A stretch of DNA of 64,000 nt from Pararhizobium capsulatum DSM 1112. GTDB taxonomy: Bacteria; Pseudomonadota; Alphaproteobacteria; Rhizobiales; Rhizobiaceae. The notes beneath the pieces were generated by a model. The model was not told where the DNA came from, searched no databases, and saw only the letters and a program-made list of their open reading frames with translations. The position numbers and the translations under genes are program-made. Numbering within the stretch: position 1 is the first letter of the stretch; the number at the start of each line of letters is the position of its first letter. Shown here one piece after another: positions 35,711 through 44,919 of this stretch. The stretch lies in contig NZ_JAUSVF010000002.1 of NCBI RefSeq assembly GCF_030814475.1, forward strand, positions 744,001 through 808,000, in the 5' to 3' direction.

Positions 35711-36522
35711 ACCTTTCCCGCCTCTTCAGCACCGGCCTGCAATATGCGTTTCTCGGCATTGCCGCATTCCTCTCGCTGTTTCCGTTCGTCTGGATGGTCA
35801 TCAGCTCGACCAACACATCGATCGATATCATCGGCGGAAAGACGAGCCTGGGTGCCGCCTTCGCAACCAATGTCGCGCACTTCTTCACCCAGGTCGACGT
35901 GCCGCTGGTGTTCTGGAATTCGGCCAAGGTCGCGATCTCGGCGACCGTGCTCACCATCGTCGTTTCGTCGCTCGCCGGTTATGGTTTCGAGATGTTCAAG
36001 TCCAAGGCGCGCGACCGCATCTATTCGCTCGTGCTCCTGACGCTGATGGTGCCCTTTGCGGCATTGATGATCCCGCTGTTCATGATGATGGCAAAGTCCG
36101 GGCTCATCAACACCCATATCGCCATCATGCTGCCGACCATCGCCTCCGCCTTCATCATCTTCTACTTCCGCCAGTCGACCAAGGCCTTCCCGACCGAGCT
36201 TCGCGACGCCGCCAAGGTGGATGGCCTGAAGGAATGGCAGATCTTCCTCTACATCTACGTTCCCGTCATGCGCTCCACTTATGCCGCAGCGCTGGTCATT
36301 GTCTTCATGACCAACTGGAACAACTATCTCTGGCCGCTGATCGTGCTGCAATCCAACGACACCAAGACGATCACCCTCGTCGTCTCGTCGCTCGCCTCGG
36401 CCTATTACCCGGATTACGGCGTGGTGATGATCGGCACCATTCTCGCCACGCTCCCCACGCTCCTCGTCTTCTTCGTTATGCAGCGCCAGTTCGTGCAGGG
36501 CATGCTGGGCTCAGTGAAATAG
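35707..36522 (+). CDS. Sugar ABC transporter permease (MalG/UgpE type)
   Basis: 271 residues, six membrane segments, EAA loop ELRDAAKVDGLKEWQIFLYI followed by YVPVMRSTYAA. ATGA coupling with the upstream permease; the GH2 gene starts nine bases after its stop. Forms the importer channel with the preceding gene product. Confidence 0.93.
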   Translation: MNLSRLFSTGLQYAFLGIAAFLSLFPFVWMVISSTNTSIDIIGGKTSLGAAFATNVAHFFTQVDVPLVFWNSAKVAISATVLTIVVSSLAGYGFEMFKSKARDRIYSLVLLTLMVPFAALMIPLFMMMAKSGLINTHIAIMLPTIASAFIIFYFRQSTKAFPTELRDAAKVDGLKEWQIFLYIYVPVMRSTYAAALVIVFMTNWNNYLWPLIVLQSNDTKTITLVVSSLASAYYPDYGVVMIGTILATLPTLLVFFVMQRQFVQGMLGSVK

Positions 36523-36531
36523 GAAATTCCC

Positions 36532-38778
36532 ATGCGCATTACCGAGAGTTTCAACGGAAACTGGATCTTCAGCCACGGCTTCGAACGTGCAAGCGTCAAC
36601 AGCCTGCGGTCCGGCGAAGCCGTGCGCCTGCCCCATAGCGCGATCGAACTGCCGTACAACTATTTCGACGAGACCGAATACCAGAAGCCGTTCACCTACC
36701 AGAAACACTTCGACTGGCAGCCGGAATTCGAAGGCCGCGAAGTCTCCCTCATCTTCGATGCGGCGATGGCCGACAGCGTCGTCTATCTGAACGGCGAGGA
36801 GATCATCGCCCACAAGGATGGCTACACGCCCTTCGAAGCACGTCTCACGCCGCATCTGCAGCGCGGCGAGAACCTGATCACCGTCAATATCGATGGTTCG
36901 GAAAATCCGGAAATCCCGCCCTTTGGCGGTCAGATCGACTATCTCTGCTATGCCGGCATCTATCGCGATGTCTGGCTGAAGGTCACAAGCCCCATCTCGA
37001 TTGCCAATGTGAAGATCGAGACCCCGGATGCACTGGCGGAAAAGAAGACCGTCACCGCGCGTGTCTTCTTCGCCAATCCGCAGGGGCTTGCCATCTCCGG
37101 TACATTGGCCGCCAAGATCCGCAAGCCGGGTGGCGGCGACGTCGGTTCGGCAACGGTTTCGGTCGAAGGCAACGAAGCCTTCTTCACCTTCTCCGACCTC
37201 ACTGGCATAGAGCTCTGGGATATCGACAACCCCGCCCTCTACGCCCTGTCGCTGAAGCTCGAAACGGAACACGGCGAAGACGTGCTTACCCATCGTTTCG
37301 GCTTCCGTACCGCGGAATTCACGCCGGACGGCTTCCTGCTCAATGGCAAGCCCCTGAAGCTGCGCGGCCTCAACCGCCATCAGGCCTGGCCGCACACTGG
37401 CTACGCCATGGGCCGGCGCGCGCAGGAGAAGGATGCGGATATCCTGAAGCACGAACTGGCCTGCAACATCGTGCGTACGTCGCATTATCCGCAGTCGAAA
37501 TGGTTCCTAGACCGCTGCGACGAGATCGGCCTGCTCTGCTTTGAGGAAATTCCCGGCTGGCAGCATATCGGAGGCGAAGCCTGGCAGCGGGAATCGATCG
37601 AAAACGTCCGCCGCATGATCGAGCGCGACTGGAACCATCCCTCGATCATCATCTGGGGTGTGCGCATCAACGAAAGCCAGGACAACCACGCCTTCTACGC
37701 CGAGACCAACCGCCTCGCCCGCGAGCTCGACAGCACCCGCCAGACCGGCGGCGTGCGCTTCATCACCAATTCCGAGATGCTCGAAGACGTCTACACGATG
37801 AACGACTTCATCCTCGGCCAGGAGGAAATGCCGGGCAACAATCGCGGCCGCGTCGTGTTGCGCGACCGGGTGGAGACAACCGGGATCACCAAGCCGATCC
37901 CCTACATGATCACTGAATACAACGGCCACATGTATCCGACCAAGCGCTTCGACCAGGAGCAGCGTCAGGCCGAGCATGTGACCCGCCATCTTCTGATCCT
38001 CAATGCGGTGGCTGGAGACAGCAATATTTCCGGCTCCACCGGTTGGTGCATGTTCGACTACAACACGCACAAGGATTTCGGTTCCGGCGACCGCATCTGC
38101 TATCACGGCGTGCTCGACATGTACCGCATTCCCAAGCTCGCGGCTTACGCTTATGCCTCGCAGGGCGATACCAAGGACAATGTCGTGCTGCAGCCGGTGA
38201 CCTTCTGGGCGCGCGGCGAGCGCAACATCGGCGGCGTGCTGCCGCTGATCGTGCTGACCAATTGCGACTATATCGACGTGAAGTTCGGCGAATGGGCACC
38301 AAAACGCATCTATCCGGACAAGGAAAACTATCCGCACCTTCCCCATCCGCCGGTCGTGCTCGACCTGCGCACGGTGACGCCGGAGGAATTCGGCACCTGG
38401 GGCCGCGTCTGGCGCGAAGGCACGATCACGGGTTACGTCAATGGCGAGGCGGTCAAGTCGATCACCATGCCGGCAGATCCGGTTCCGACCACGCTGGAAG
38501 TCACGCCGGATGATACGACCTTGCGCAGCGGTGAAAAGGATGCGACCCGCGTCGTGGTGCGCGCGCTCGACCAGTGCGGCAACCTCCTGCCCTTCTTCGA
38601 GGAACCGGTATCGCTGATCCTGGAAGGACCAGGCCGCATCATCGGACCAAGTGAGCATACGCTGAAGGGTGGCGCGACCGGCTTCTGGATCGAGGCTGGA
38701 GACGAAGCGGGCAAGCTTAGCTTGACCGTCAAGAGCCGCCGCTTCGACACCCAGACCGTCACCTTCACGATCAACTGA
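36532..38778 (+). CDS. Glycoside hydrolase family 2 enzyme, beta-galactosidase-like
   Basis: 748 residues with the GH2 order: sugar-binding jelly roll (1-160), Ig-like domain (about 165-270), TIM barrel (about 275-570) and C-terminal Ig-like domains. Candidate acid/base Glu381 lies in WGVRINESQD and nucleophile Glu462 in YMITEYNGH. There is no signal peptide, so the enzyme cleaves imported oligosaccharide in the cytoplasm. Shorter than LacZ and lacking its small subunit. Specificity within GH2 (galactosidase, glucuronidase or other) cannot be fixed; LacI and transporter context points to a beta-linked oligosaccharide. Located between the permeases and the ATPase gene. Confidence 0.9.
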   Translation: MRITESFNGNWIFSHGFERASVNSLRSGEAVRLPHSAIELPYNYFDETEYQKPFTYQKHFDWQPEFEGREVSLIFDAAMADSVVYLNGEEIIAHKDGYTPFEARLTPHLQRGENLITVNIDGSENPEIPPFGGQIDYLCYAGIYRDVWLKVTSPISIANVKIETPDALAEKKTVTARVFFANPQGLAISGTLAAKIRKPGGGDVGSATVSVEGNEAFFTFSDLTGIELWDIDNPALYALSLKLETEHGEDVLTHRFGFRTAEFTPDGFLLNGKPLKLRGLNRHQAWPHTGYAMGRRAQEKDADILKHELACNIVRTSHYPQSKWFLDRCDEIGLLCFEEIPGWQHIGGEAWQRESIENVRRMIERDWNHPSIIIWGVRINESQDNHAFYAETNRLARELDSTRQTGGVRFITNSEMLEDVYTMNDFILGQEEMPGNNRGRVVLRDRVETTGITKPIPYMITEYNGHMYPTKRFDQEQRQAEHVTRHLLILNAVAGDSNISGSTGWCMFDYNTHKDFGSGDRICYHGVLDMYRIPKLAAYAYASQGDTKDNVVLQPVTFWARGERNIGGVLPLIVLTNCDYIDVKFGEWAPKRIYPDKENYPHLPHPPVVLDLRTVTPEEFGTWGRVWREGTITGYVNGEAVKSITMPADPVPTTLEVTPDDTTLRSGEKDATRVVVRALDQCGNLLPFFEEPVSLILEGPGRIIGPSEHTLKGGATGFWIEAGDEAGKLSLTVKSRRFDTQTVTFTIN

Positions 38779-38787
38779 GATACACCC

Positions 38788-39876
38788 ATGACCGATGTCC
38801 GCCTGACCGACATACGCAAGAGATTTGGCGCGCTGGAAATCATCAAGGGCGTCGATCTCTCCATCGATACCGGCGAGTTCGTGGTCTTCGTAGGCCCCTC
38901 CGGCTGCGGGAAATCGACGCTTCTGAGGATGATCGCCGGGCTCGAGGACATCACCTCCGGCGAACTCACCATCGGTGGCAAGGTGATGAACGATGTCGAT
39001 CCGTCCAAACGCGGCATCGCCATGGTGTTCCAGTCCTATGCGCTTTATCCGCACATGACCGTGCGGGAAAACATGGGCTTTGCCCTGCGCTTTGCCGGCG
39101 CCGCCAGGGAAGAGGTCGACGCCCGGGTCAACGAGGCTGCCCGTATCCTCGAACTTGGGCCGCTGATGGATCGAAAACCCAAGGCGCTTTCCGGCGGTCA
39201 ACGCCAGCGGGTGGCGATCGGCCGCGCCATCGTGCGCGACCCTGATGTCTTCCTCTTCGACGAACCCTTGTCCAACCTCGATGCCGAACTGCGCGTCCAC
39301 ATGCGCGTCGAGATCGCCAAGTTGCACAAGACGCTGAAATCGACGGTCATCTACGTGACCCACGATCAGGTCGAAGCCATGACGCTCGCCGACAAGATCG
39401 TCGTGCTGCGCGCAGGGGTGGTCGAGCAGGTCGGTGCGCCGCTCGATCTTTATGATGACCCTGCCAACATGTTCGTCGCCGGCTTCATCGGCTCGCCGCG
39501 AATGAATTTCCTTAAGGCGCGCGTCGTGTCTATTGGTGATGGTAAGGTGCGGCTTGCGCTTCTCAACCAGCCCGAGGTCCAGCTCGATCTCGCGATCACG
39601 TCAACCGCAATCCATGTCAGCGACGATGTGAGCCTCGGCATCAGGCCGGAACATTTCCGCGCCGCAGGCGAAGGCGACGCCGACATGGTGGTCGATATCG
39701 ACGTTGCCGAACATCTCGGCAATACGAGCTATGTCTATGCGCACGTCTCGTCGGAAGAGCGGATCATCATCGAGCGCGAGGATTCGCGTGCTGTTGCCAA
39801 TCGCGACAAGCTCACCGTCGGGCTCTCCGTGACGAGCTCCTTCCTCTTCGACAAGGATGGGGTCCGTATTCGCTGA
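38788..39876 (+). CDS. Sugar ABC transporter ATP-binding protein (UgpC/MsmK type)
   Basis: 362 residues. Walker A GPSGCGKST, Q-loop VFQSYALYPHMTV, signature LSGGQRQRVAIGRAIV, Walker B VFLFDEPLSNLDA and the VTHDQVEAMTLADKIV switch region are intact, followed by a TOBE-type regulatory domain. Starts nine bases after the GH2 stop and closes the operon; a bidirectional terminator follows at 39931. Closely similar to the ATPase at 19601-20698. Confidence 0.95.
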   Translation: MTDVRLTDIRKRFGALEIIKGVDLSIDTGEFVVFVGPSGCGKSTLLRMIAGLEDITSGELTIGGKVMNDVDPSKRGIAMVFQSYALYPHMTVRENMGFALRFAGAAREEVDARVNEAARILELGPLMDRKPKALSGGQRQRVAIGRAIVRDPDVFLFDEPLSNLDAELRVHMRVEIAKLHKTLKSTVIYVTHDQVEAMTLADKIVVLRAGVVEQVGAPLDLYDDPANMFVAGFIGSPRMNFLKARVVSIGDGKVRLALLNQPEVQLDLAITSTAIHVSDDVSLGIRPEHFRAAGEGDADMVVDIDVAEHLGNTSYVYAHVSSEERIIIEREDSRAVANRDKLTVGLSVTSSFLFDKDGVRIR

Positions 39877-39930
39877 AGAGGGTTTTGCCCCACGTGGCAC
39901 TTCTCGATCGCCGACCATTCCCTGAGAATG

Positions 39931-39967
39931 AAAAAGCCGGGCGCACAAAACACCCGGCTGCTTTTTA
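39931..39967. terminator. Bidirectional Rho-independent terminator
   Basis: AGCCGGG (39935-39941) and CCCGGCT (39953-39959) with T-runs on both strands (CTTTTTAT on plus, CTTTTTC on minus). It ends the GH2 operon on the plus strand and the giant repeat gene on the minus strand. Confidence 0.9.
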
Positions 39968-39984
39968 TACGTCGATGATATCGA

Positions 39985-42900
39985 CTAGACCGACTGATAG
40001 GCCGAGATGATGGCGCCGATCTGATCTGCGTTCAATGCTTCTATCTGGGTCTGGGTAATGGCCTGCAGCTGTGCGCTGGTCAGATGCCGGATATCGTCGG
40101 TTGAAAGCCCAGCCAGCGCCGCGGTGGAAATTGCCGCGATATCGCCTGTCGAGAACGTCAGAAGGTCTTCGGTGGCGAGAGCCGCGATCTGTGCCGACGT
40201 CATGCCGGCAACCTGTGTCGGGGTCAGGGCCTCGACCTGCTCCGTCGTCAAGGCGCTGATCTGCGCCGTCGTCAGGCCGATGATCGCCTTCGCGCCCAGC
40301 GAGGCGACCTGACTGGTCGACAATGCCGCGATGTTGGCGGTGCCCAGTGCCGCAAGCTGGATGGCATTCAGCGCGCCGATCTGCTCCGTCGTCAAGCTGC
40401 CGATCTGGCCCGAGGTCAGCGCCTTGACCTGATTGTAGTTGAGCGCTGCAATCTGGGTGGTTTTCAGCGCCGCCAGCTGGCTGGAGCTGAGAGCGACCAT
40501 GTTTCCAGTAGAAAGGCCGGAAATCGCAGCGGCGCTGATCGCCGCGATATCGTCGGTGGAGAAGGTGGCGATATCTTCAGTGCCGAAGGCCGCTATCTGG
40601 GTCGAGCTGAGTGAACCGACCTGCGTCGGCGTCAAAGCTTCCACCTGGCCCGTAGTCAGGGCATTGAGCTGTGCCGTCATCAAACCGGAGATCGCCTTGG
40701 TGCCAAAAGCGGCAATCTGGTCCGTTGTCAGTGCGCTGATCGTTCCCGTCGAAAGACCGGCAGCACCGGCAGCACTCAGCGCACCGATCTGCGTCGTAGA
40801 AAGGGACGCGAGCTGTGCCGTCGTCAGCGCGCCGATCTGGGTGGGCGATAGGACTGCCACCTGACCTGTCGCAAGCGCGGCCAGTTGGGCCGGGCTCAAG
40901 GTCTCCACATTCGCGGCCGAAAGACCGACAAGAGCTGCCGCGGTAATCGCCGCGATATCATCGGTCGAGAATTTGGCAAGCCCTTCGGTGTTCAGCGCAC
41001 CGATCTGCGAGGACGACAGACCCGCGATTTGTGTCGAGCTCAGCGCCTCGGCCTGCCCGCTCGACAGGACGCCGATCTGGCTCGTCGTCAGGCCGGCAAT
41101 CGCCTTGGTGCTGAGCGCGGCGATCTGATCCGTCGAGAAGGCAACGATGCCACCGCTGGCGAATGCTGCGATCTGCGCCGAACCCAGGGCTGCGATCTTG
41201 TCGGTGCTGAGCGATGCAATCTGCCCCGTGGTCAGGGCAGCAATCTGGCTGGAGCCGAACGCAGCGACCTGCGTTGCAGTCAGTGCAGCGATCTTGTCGG
41301 GATCCAGAGTAACGATGGTATCCGCCGAAAGGCCGGCAAGCGCCGTCGTGCTGATGGCGGCGATCTCTTCGTCTGTGAACGTCGCAAGATCGGCGCTGTC
41401 CAGGGCGGCCAGCTGGGCAGAGCCCATCACGGCGATCTGGGCCGTTGAAAGCACGTCGATCTGGCTCGTCGACAACGCATCGATCTGCGCGGATGACAGG
41501 CCGGGAATGGCCTTGGTGCTGACCGCCGAAATCTGATCGACTGAGAGGGCGGCCAAATTGGCGGTAGACAGGCCCGAAAGGGCCGAGGAACTCAGCGCCG
41601 CAATCTGATCCGTACTCAAGCCGGCCAGTTGTGCAGAGGTCAGCGCGCCGGCCTGCGTGGACGAAAGCATTGCCATCTGTGCCGCGGTCAGGGCCGTGAC
41701 CTGTTCCGCCGTCAGGGCCGCGAGATTGTCTGAAGACAGGCCGGCGATCGCCGATGTGCTGATGGCGGCGATGTCATCAAGCGAGAACGTTGCCAGGTCC
41801 TCGGAACTCAGGGTGGCGATCTGGCTGGAGGTCAAAACGCCGACCAGCGTGGAGGTCAGTGCCTCCGCCTGTGCGGTGGACAGAAGCCCAACCTGCGTCG
41901 TCGTCAACCCGCCAATTGCTTTCGTGGTCAGGGAAGCGATCTGATCGGCCGTGAGGCCGGCAATACTGCCTGTCGCCAGGGCCGAAACCTGGGTTGCCGA
42001 CAAGGCGGCAATCTGCGCGGTCGTCAGCGCCGCAATCTGGGTCGAGGAAAGAACCTCGACCTGATCTGCAGAAAGGGCCGCAATCTGGGTTGTCTTCAAG
42101 AGAGCCGTCTGATCCGGTGTCAGGGCTGCAATATTGCCGGTGGAAAGGCCCTTGATGGCGGCGGCACTGATGGCCGCGATCTCGTCATCCGAGAAGGTGG
42201 CCAGCGCTCCCGTGCTGAGCGCACCGATCTGCGCAGAGCCGAGAAGCCCCACCTGCGCCGTCGTCAGCACTTCGACCTGCGCGGTGGTCAGGCTCGCGAC
42301 CTGGGTGGTTGTCAGGCCAGCGATGGCCTTGGTATTCAGAGCCGCAATCTGGTCTGTCGAAAGGGCCGCGATGCTGTCGCTCGACAGAACCTTGACCTGC
42401 GCCGAGCCGAGCGCCGCAATCTGATCGGTGCCGAGAGCCGCGATCTGTGCCGACGTCAGGGCCGCGATCTGCGTCGTCTTCAAGGCTGCAATCTGCGTCG
42501 CCGTGAAAGCGGCCGCCTGCGTGGAGCTAAGCGCTGCGATATTGTCGGTGGAAAGCCCGGAAACGGCCATAGAGCTCAAGGCCGCGATCTCTTCTTCCGA
42601 AAGAGTGGCGAGCGCTTCGCTGGTCAGGGCCGCAACCTGGGGGGCGCTGAGCTTGGATATCTGGACTGTCGTCAGGGCCTCGACCTGCGCGGTGGTTAAC
42701 GCTGCGACCTGCGTCGAGCTCAATCCCGCGAGCGCCTTGGTGCTCAGCGCCGCGATCTGATCTACCGAGAGCGCCGCAATGCTGTCGCTGGAAAGCGCCC
42801 TCAGCTGCGCCGAGCTCAGGACAGCAATTTGGCCGGTGCTCAAAGCCGTAATCTGCGCGGAAGTCAGGGCCGCAATCTGCGTCGTCTTCAAGGCGCTGAT

Positions 42901-44640
42901 CTGCGTCGTCTTCAGAGCGCCCGTATGATCGGAGCTCAGCGCCGCAACATTCGCTGTCGAAAGCCCGGCCACGGCCGTAGCCGTGATCGCCGCAATCTCG
43001 TTTTCGGTGAAGGTTGCAAGATCCGCCGTACTGAAGGCGGCGATCTGCGTCGAGTTAAGGTTTGCTATCTGGGTATAGCTCAACGCCTCGACCTGCGCAG
43101 TGGAGAGCGCATCGATCTGGCCGGATGTCAAACCCACCACGGCTTTTGCGTTCAAGGCAGCAATATGATCGGCCGAAAAGGCGGCCACGCTTTCAGTGGA
43201 AAGCGCCTTGAGCTGCGTCGAGTTGAGAGCCGCGACCTGCACCGTGGACAGGGCAGCAATCTGTGCCGTGGTCAGCGCTGCAACCTGGCTCGTTTTCAGG
43301 GCCGCGACCTGGCTGGTTTTCAGGGCCACCAACTGTTCGCTGCTAAGCGCTGCGATGCTCGACGAGGACAGGCCGGAGATGGCGGACGAACTGATTGCCG
43401 CGATATCGGCAGTCGAGAATGTTGCGAGATCAGCCGAGCTCAAGGCGGCGAGCTGGGTGGCGTTCATCGCACCGACCAGCACCGAAGTCAGAGCCTCGGC
43501 CTGTGCGGTCGAGAGGACGCTAATCTGCTCGGACGTCAAACCGGGAACCGCGCGCGTGCTGATGGCCGCAACCTGGCTGGTCGAAAGAGTTGCGATGTTC
43601 CCGGTGGAAAGCGCTTTCACTTGTGCCGCGTTCAACATCCCGATCTGCGCTGTCGTCAGAGCCGCAATCTGGTCGGTGGTCAAGGCGGCAATCTGGACAG
43701 ATTTCAGGGCCGCAAGCTGGGCCGTCTTGAGGACGGCCATCTGTGCCGTGCTCAAGACGGCCATGCTGGCTGACGACAGACCCGCAATCGCCGACGCGCT
43801 GATGGCTGCAATATCGGCCGTCGAGAAGGTCGCGAGGTCTGCAGAACTCAGCGCCGCGATCTGGGCGGAACTCATGGCGCCGACGAGCGTCGAGGACAGG
43901 GCCTCGGCTTGCTCCGTCGAAAGCGCCACGACCTGTGCAGTGGTCAGCCCCGGGATGGCCTTCGAGTTCAGGGCCGCGATCTGGTCAGTGGACAGCGCTG
44001 CGATGGTTGCGGTCGAAAGCGCCTTGATCTGCGCGGAGGTGAGGGCGGCGATCTGCGTCGTCGTCAACGCCGCAATCTGGCCGGATGTCAACGCGGCGAC
44101 CTGGACAGTCTTCAGGGCGGCGATCTGGTTGGTTCGGAGCGCTGCCGTCTGCTCGGAGCTGAGAACCCCGATATTGGCGGTGGAAAGGCCGGCAAAGGCG
44201 GCCGGCTTCAGGGCCGCGATTTCCGCCGTCGTAAAGGTCACGATCTCATCGGTTGACAGCGTTGCAAGCTGCGACGAGGTGAGCGCTGCAACCTGCGCCG
44301 TGTTCAGGGCTTCAATCTGGGTGGAATCCAGGGCACCAATCTGGCTGGTTTTAAGGGCGGCCACCTGGCCGGTTGCAAGACTGCTGATCTTGTCCGTCGT
44401 CAAAAGCAGCAGCTGATCGAGGTTCAATCCGACAATAGATGCTGGTGCGATCGCGCCGACCTGTGCGGTCGAGAAGGCTGCGAAATCTTCTGTTTCAAGG
44501 GCACCGATCTGGCCGGATGAAAGGGCCTTAACCTGCGTCGTGGATAGCGCCGCGATGTCTTCCGTCGTCCAGGCGGCAATTGCCGCTGTTGACAGAGACC
44601 TGATCTGGCTGACGCTCAGCGAAGGGATGGTCGAGGTCAT
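39985..44640 (-). CDS. Giant octapeptide-repeat protein, 193 tandem octads
   Basis: 1551 residues = 7 + 193 x 8 with no break in register. The consensus octad is L-[ST]-[ST]-x-Q-[IV]-x-A (for example LTTAQIAA). Every 17 octads (136 residues, 408 bp) a landmark recurs, F-S-x-x-D/E-I-A-A then I-S-x-x-A-I-x-G; it appears at octads 17, 34, 51 and so on to 187, eleven times. A second Gly-ended octad (for example LNSKAIPG) falls ten octads after each landmark glycine, giving 10+7 periodicity. No signal peptide, membrane segment or Cys; very rich in Ala, Ser, Thr, Leu, Ile and Gln. C-terminus is IISAYQSV. AAGGG precedes the ATG. Function unknown: surface, secreted or structural roles are all possible. 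Confidence 0.9.
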   Translation of the reverse strand: MTSTIPSLSVSQIRSLSTAAIAAWTTEDIAALSTTQVKALSSGQIGALETEDFAAFSTAQVGAIAPASIVGLNLDQLLLLTTDKISSLATGQVAALKTSQIGALDSTQIEALNTAQVAALTSSQLATLSTDEIVTFTTAEIAALKPAAFAGLSTANIGVLSSEQTAALRTNQIAALKTVQVAALTSGQIAALTTTQIAALTSAQIKALSTATIAALSTDQIAALNSKAIPGLTTAQVVALSTEQAEALSSTLVGAMSSAQIAALSSADLATFSTADIAAISASAIAGLSSASMAVLSTAQMAVLKTAQLAALKSVQIAALTTDQIAALTTAQIGMLNAAQVKALSTGNIATLSTSQVAAISTRAVPGLTSEQISVLSTAQAEALTSVLVGAMNATQLAALSSADLATFSTADIAAISSSAISGLSSSSIAALSSEQLVALKTSQVAALKTSQVAALTTAQIAALSTVQVAALNSTQLKALSTESVAAFSADHIAALNAKAVVGLTSGQIDALSTAQVEALSYTQIANLNSTQIAAFSTADLATFTENEIAAITATAVAGLSTANVAALSSDHTGALKTTQISALKTTQIAALTSAQITALSTGQIAVLSSAQLRALSSDSIAALSVDQIAALSTKALAGLSSTQVAALTTAQVEALTTVQISKLSAPQVAALTSEALATLSEEEIAALSSMAVSGLSTDNIAALSSTQAAAFTATQIAALKTTQIAALTSAQIAALGTDQIAALGSAQVKVLSSDSIAALSTDQIAALNTKAIAGLTTTQVASLTTAQVEVLTTAQVGLLGSAQIGALSTGALATFSDDEIAAISAAAIKGLSTGNIAALTPDQTALLKTTQIAALSADQVEVLSSTQIAALTTAQIAALSATQVSALATGSIAGLTADQIASLTTKAIGGLTTTQVGLLSTAQAEALTSTLVGVLTSSQIATLSSEDLATFSLDDIAAISTSAIAGLSSDNLAALTAEQVTALTAAQMAMLSSTQAGALTSAQLAGLSTDQIAALSSSALSGLSTANLAALSVDQISAVSTKAIPGLSSAQIDALSTSQIDVLSTAQIAVMGSAQLAALDSADLATFTDEEIAAISTTALAGLSADTIVTLDPDKIAALTATQVAAFGSSQIAALTTGQIASLSTDKIAALGSAQIAAFASGGIVAFSTDQIAALSTKAIAGLTTSQIGVLSSGQAEALSSTQIAGLSSSQIGALNTEGLAKFSTDDIAAITAAALVGLSAANVETLSPAQLAALATGQVAVLSPTQIGALTTAQLASLSTTQIGALSAAGAAGLSTGTISALTTDQIAAFGTKAISGLMTAQLNALTTGQVEALTPTQVGSLSSTQIAAFGTEDIATFSTDDIAAISAAAISGLSTGNMVALSSSQLAALKTTQIAALNYNQVKALTSGQIGSLTTEQIGALNAIQLAALGTANIAALSTSQVASLGAKAIIGLTTAQISALTTEQVEALTPTQVAGMTSAQIAALATEDLLTFSTGDIAAISTAALAGLSTDDIRHLTSAQLQAITQTQIEALNADQIGAIISAYQSV

Positions 44641-44919
44641 AAACGAAGCCCTTTGGTATTATTCCGTTGATTAAAAAACGCGTACGGCAATCTTCACGCT
44701 GCAACGGTCATCCGAAGGGTTTTCGAGACCCCCCATGCCCATCGATGGCAACCGTCACCGGCTGTCTCCATCGCGGCAAAAAGGAGAATCGGCACTCCAG
44801 CTTCCTCGCGCAGCGTGCCATACATGCGCGAGCAGGCTTGCCCCAGGCTTTCAGGGACACGTTTGGCGGGCAGGAATTTCCCCGCACTTCAGCGAAGGTG
44901 AAAATCTCGACCTGAAAAT
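44641..44919 (-). promoter_or_regulatory. Upstream region of the repeat-protein gene
   Basis: 279 bp between the repeat gene start and the end of the PuuB-like gene, both on the minus strand. On the minus strand, AT-rich sequence with a run of T and AATAATACC lies just before the ribosome site and probably holds the promoter. No gene or strong symmetry is seen in the rest. Confidence 0.4.

Noticed and set aside
37507..39363. 618-residue open frame on the minus strand
   Set aside because: Runs antisense across the GH2 and ATPase genes; no start site context and low-complexity His/Val/Asp composition.
43196..44416. Long plus-strand frames (406 and 314 residues) opposite the repeat protein
   Set aside because: They persist only because the sense octad repeats exclude complementary stop codons; no ribosome site, Cys/Arg-rich repetitive translation.
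39985..44640. TAL-effector-like or CRISPR-like repeat array
   Set aside because: Units such as LTPTQV recall TAL repeats, but the period is 8 residues, not 33-35, with no repeat-variable pair. The DNA repeat is 408 bp, coding and diverged, so it is not a CRISPR array.
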